From NCBI GenBank assembly GCA_015494375.1, contig WGBL01000451.1, positions 1 through 8,833 of the forward strand: a DNA stretch of 8,833 nucleotides. The letters run 5' to 3'. A program made the position numbers and the translations under genes. Origin of the DNA: Hyphomicrobiales bacterium. GTDB lineage: Bacteria > Pseudomonadota > Alphaproteobacteria > Rhizobiales > S144-23. The notes beneath the pieces were generated by a model. It saw only the letters and a list, made by a program, of their open reading frames with translations, was not told where the DNA came from and did not search any database. Each line of letters begins with the position of its first letter. Position 1 is the first letter of the stretch. This document shows positions 6,921 to 8,833 of this stretch, in pieces.

Positions 6921-7212
6921 GCCGGGACGGGCAAACAAGCCAGAAACAAGCCGACACCAAACCGGCAAATGGCGCTCCCTTTGATCCAGCGGCAGGGGTC
7001 TGGCGACGAGAGGCCGACGGCGGGCACGGGCCATGGTGCTTGCGGGTCGAGGTCCACAGCCGCAAGAGCCCAAAGCGGTTCTTGCCAAGCCCGAGAAGCT
7101 GGTCTATTGCCAGTTGCACTGCTCAGTGAGGCCAGTTTTCACCAGGCCGGGTCTGCTTGACCGCCTTTGTTGGGCCGCGAGTGCACCATGCCCACACTTC
7201 CAGGCCCAGGAA
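6921..7212. other. Gap between pckA and tRNA-Thr
   Basis: No supported gene. AAACAAGCC is repeated at 6933-6941 and 6944-6952 (11-bp period). CACTG-CT-CAGTG at 7117-7128 is a small dyad. No clear intrinsic terminator for pckA was seen. A TTGACC box at 7157-7162 is a reasonable -35 element for the tRNA gene, but I see no good -10 hexamer at 16-18 bp, so the promoter remains uncertain. Confidence 0.5.
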
Positions 7213-7287
<75 letters not shown>

Positions 7288-7338
7288 TCGCCACCGTGCC
7301 TTCCCGTTTTCATTGAGCCCGGACGGGAGACCGGAAAC

Positions 7339-7364
7339 CAGGAAGCCAAAAAACCGGCTTCCTG
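7339..7364 (+). other. Stem-loop downstream of tRNA-Thr
   Basis: CAGGAAGCC (7339-7347) pairs with GGCTTCCTG (7356-7364) in a perfect 9-bp stem around an A-rich 8-nt loop. It lies 51 bp after the tRNA. No T-tract follows, so it is at best a processing or rho-dependent end signal. Confidence 0.6.
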
Positions 7365-7429
7365 TCAGCTGTCATCTGGCCTCGCCCCACGCCTTCTTAA
7401 CCAAAACTTGCGGTTGGGGGCTTTTGTCA

Positions 7430-7459
7430 GTTGAGTTATATTTTCAAATATGTCTCAAC
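7430..7459. promoter_or_regulatory. AT-rich 30-bp imperfect palindrome
   Basis: GTTGAG (7430-7435) mirrors CTCAAC (7454-7459), and inside them ATATTT (7438-7443) mirrors AAATAT (7446-7451) around TC. Only the TT/GT step between the two blocks is imperfect. The AT-rich core stands out from its GC-rich surroundings and would suit a dimeric DNA-binding protein or a melting site. Confidence 0.6.
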
Positions 7460-7476
7460 CTTTGAATGGGTTACGT

Positions 7477-7496
7477 AAAATTGCCACAAAATTGCC
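7477..7496 (+). repeat. AAAATTGCC direct repeat
   Basis: AAAATTGCC occurs at 7477-7485 and 7488-7496, an 11-bp period close to one helical turn, just after the AT-rich palindrome. Confidence 0.7.
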
Positions 7497-7575
7497 CCGA
7501 CAGGGCCGCGGATTTGCCCTCGTTGCGGCGCCTCATCGGGAGCAGTTGATCGACGCCCAAGCAAGGCGAACGAGC

Positions 7576-7645
7576 CAAGCCGGGCCATCCAAGCCGGGCC
7601 ATCCAAGCCGGGCCATCCAAGCCGGGCGATCCAAGGCGGGCGATC
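7576..7645 (+). repeat. 14-bp tandem repeat, five copies
   Basis: CAAGCCGGGCCATC is repeated without spacers. Copies 1-3 (7576-7617) are identical, copy 4 (7618-7631) has one change and copy 5 (7632-7645) has two. The 14-bp period breaks every reading frame, so it is noncoding. There are no spacers, so it is not a CRISPR array. Confidence 0.92.
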
Positions 7646-7700
7646 GGCAGGGTTTCAGGCCAGCGGGGTGGGTCGGGCCATCTGAAGGACCCCGAGTTTG

Positions 7701-7735
7701 GGGAAAGAGTAGTCGCAGCCGGCTCTTTCCCTTTT
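7701..7735 (+). terminator. Hairpin followed by four T residues
   Basis: GGGAAAGAG (7701-7709) pairs perfectly with CTCTTTCCC (7723-7731) over a 13-nt loop, with TTTT directly after. This would be a modest intrinsic terminator on the plus strand, but no gene is known to be transcribed into it. Confidence 0.4.
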
Positions 7736-7736
7736 C

Positions 7737-7771
7737 GGAGCGGCGGGGTTTCCCCGCTTCCCCGCCGCTCC
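7737..7771. other. 12-bp GC hairpin with an alternative inner fold
   Basis: GGAGCGGCGGGG (7737-7748) is the exact complement of CCCCGCCGCTCC (7760-7771), with an 11-nt loop. GCGGGG (7743-7748) can instead pair with CCCCGC (7752-7757) over a TTT loop, so two mutually exclusive structures exist. It starts only five bases after the T-flanked hairpin to its left. Confidence 0.7.
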
Positions 7772-7784
7772 ATTTGCCCGCCTT

Positions 7785-7816
7785 GCGATCTGCTTGCCAC
7801 GCGATCTGCCTGCCAT
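7785..7816 (+). repeat. 16-bp tandem duplication
   Basis: GCGATCTGCTTGCCAC (7785-7800) is followed directly by GCGATCTGCCTGCCAT (7801-7816), with two differences. Confidence 0.85.
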
Positions 7817-7953
7817 GAGTTCTTGCAGCCGATCGACCTCGCCGTGCGCAGCGCTCATCCGTAGAGGTTCCCTCCACACCAGGGCATAGTACACAAACCT
7901 TGACGGGGGACGTCAGCCAAGGGGGCGCGGCCAGCCGCTGCCGCTGGTCTGCC

Positions 7954-7985
7954 GCGGGGCGGGGTTTGCAGCAATCCCGCCCCGC
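7954..7985. other. 10-bp GC hairpin
   Basis: GCGGGGCGGG (7954-7963) pairs perfectly with CCCGCCCCGC (7976-7985). A G-T and two T-A pairs can extend the stem inward, leaving a six-base loop. No T-run follows on either strand. Confidence 0.65.
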
Positions 7986-8049
7986 AACGGCGACGTGTCG
8001 CTCCAGGCGTGCCGCTCCAGAAGAAGCTCTCGAAGAAATGCGGCCATCA

Positions 8050-8087
8050 TTGTCTCCGGAAATCACAATTGTCTCCGGAAATCACAA
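8050..8087 (+). repeat. Perfect 19-bp tandem duplication
   Basis: TTGTCTCCGGAAATCACAA occupies 8050-8068 and is repeated exactly at 8069-8087. Both copies are identical, which suggests a recent event. Confidence 0.92.
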
Positions 8088-8259
8088 TCTTGCCCCGCGT
8101 TTCAGTCCGAGCCCCGAGCCGCCGGAGTCAGGCGTCAGGGGTCAGTTATCCGGCGTTACATGTCATGCCGCCGAGCCAAAGGATCGGGCCGTGGCGACTG
8201 ATGGCAAATCGCGAACACACACGCGTCATGCCCGGTACTCCCTCGCGGTTAATGCGGCT

Positions 8260-8833
8260 CTACGGACGCACGGCGCTCTTGCAGGCGGCGCGGAGGGCCT
8301 GCCAGTCGCGGGGCGCAAGTGACGGCCGGGTTGGATACGCGCGGGCCGCGGCAAACAGGGCCTCCCGCTCGGGGGTCGGCGGATGGCTCGAGAGAAAGCG
8401 CAGCTTCTCGAGTGTCTTGAGCGTTGGGCTCTCCTTCTCCTTCTCGCGCATCCGGGCGAAGAAGGCGGCGAGCGGCTTGGCCGAGATGCCCGCCTGGCGC
8501 AGGAGCGCGAGCGCTTGCCGATCCGCCTCGCGCTCGGCGGCACGCGTATAGCGCAACTGTACGAGCAGTAAGCCGAGGCTTGCGAGTGTCTCCGAGCCGC
8601 CGACGAAAATCATTTCGGCGGCGACCGCAAGACCAAGTGAGCGCATGAGCGCCGTCTCGGGATGACGAGCGAGGCCATGGCTGAGCTCATGGGCCAGAAC
8701 GCCCGCAATCTCGTCGGGCCCGCGGGCCTGATCAATGAGACCGCGCGTGAGCACCACGATATTCCCGGGAAGCGCAAAGGCATTGACGAGTCGCCAATCG
8801 ACCAGGCGGATGTCGAATGCGTCGCCCTTGGCG
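8260..8833 (-). CDS. M48-family zinc metallopeptidase, 5' end outside the window
   Basis: Zinc-dependent M48 (Ste24/HtpX/BepA-like) peptidase, probably an envelope or membrane-associated protein quality-control enzyme. The reading frame is open to the right edge, so only the last 190 residues are seen, ending at a TAG (8260-8262). The fragment begins AKGDAFDIRLVDWRLVNAFALPGNIVVLTRGLI, which is the family's signature approach to the active site. The zinc motif HELSH follows at visible residues 48-52, with the third ligand Glu in EREAD (Glu100). Between them is a hydrophobic stretch (SLGLAVAAEMIFVGG, SLGLLLVQL). SSHPPTPER after the active site is also typical of M48. The C-terminal tail is short, without the TPR repeats of BepA visible here. 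Which subfamily it belongs to depends on the missing N-terminus. It is transcribed towards the tRNA region, convergent with the other genes. Confidence 0.92.
   Translation of the reverse strand, partial: AKGDAFDIRLVDWRLVNAFALPGNIVVLTRGLIDQARGPDEIAGVLAHELSHGLARHPETALMRSLGLAVAAEMIFVGGSETLASLGLLLVQLRYTRAAEREADRQALALLRQAGISAKPLAAFFARMREKEKESPTLKTLEKLRFLSSHPPTPEREALFAAARAYPTRPSLAPRDWQALRAACKSAVRP

Larger units (their letters stand above)
7288..8259. other. About 970 bp without a supported gene, rich in hairpins and repeats
   Basis: Open frames here are short, overlapping and of low complexity, and several run through tandem repeats whose period is not a multiple of three, so none is accepted. The stretch contains stem-loops at 7339-7364, 7430-7459, 7701-7731, 7737-7771 and 7954-7985, a five-copy 14-bp array, and 16-bp and 19-bp duplications, listed separately. 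It lies between the tRNA-Thr gene and the convergent end of the M48 protease gene. No integrase, transposase or clear duplicated tRNA 3' end was found. Confidence 0.6.

Noticed and set aside
7576..7645. CRISPR array
   Set aside because: The units are only 14 bp and are joined with no spacers, and no cas gene is present.
7900..8322. 140-residue open frame on the plus strand
   Set aside because: It passes through a 10-bp hairpin and a 19-bp tandem duplication (which shifts frame), has low-complexity content and resembles no family.

Overview
The window is GC-rich and gene-dense. It most likely comes from the chromosome of an alphaproteobacterium. This rests on the protein types (a rhizobial-style HtrA/DegP protease directly followed by rarA, an ATP-type PEP carboxykinase, an alphaproteobacterial-looking tRNA-Thr with an encoded CCA end) and on general composition. 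The exact lineage cannot be read from the sequence alone.

Layout: 1-427 is a gene-free leader rich in short direct duplications. 428-1903 encodes a periplasmic HtrA/DegP-family serine protease with two PDZ domains. 1998-3311 encodes the AAA+ ATPase RarA/MgsA. A terminator-like hairpin and a promoter-like element follow rarA. Then comes a long leader built partly of degenerate 16-19 bp tandem units, leading into 3671-4201, a Tae4-type peptidoglycan amidase (the NlpC/P60-like effector family of type VI secretion). A perfect 22-bp palindrome separates it from 4331-4564, a 77-residue protein with two predicted membrane helices. Next are a secreted DsrE/F-like protein (4738-5259) and pckA (5331-6920). 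A complete tRNA-Thr(GGT) lies at 7213-7287. About 970 bp after the tRNA hold no convincing gene but contain several strong hairpins and tandem repeats. The right edge cuts a minus-strand M48 zinc metallopeptidase gene.

The housekeeping genes cover envelope protein quality control (HtrA, M48 protease), replication-fork rescue (RarA), gluconeogenesis (PckA) and translation (tRNA-Thr). The accessory element is the Tae4 effector. It has no signal peptide and no secretion-system gene beside it, so it looks like an orphan effector needing an apparatus encoded elsewhere. Its expected Tai4-type immunity partner is not recognisable, which makes the small membrane protein next to it a candidate for an unfamiliar immunity protein. 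A second theme is that nearly every noncoding gap carries short, mostly near-perfect tandem duplications (periods 9-19 bp), suggesting an active slippage or duplication process in this genome.
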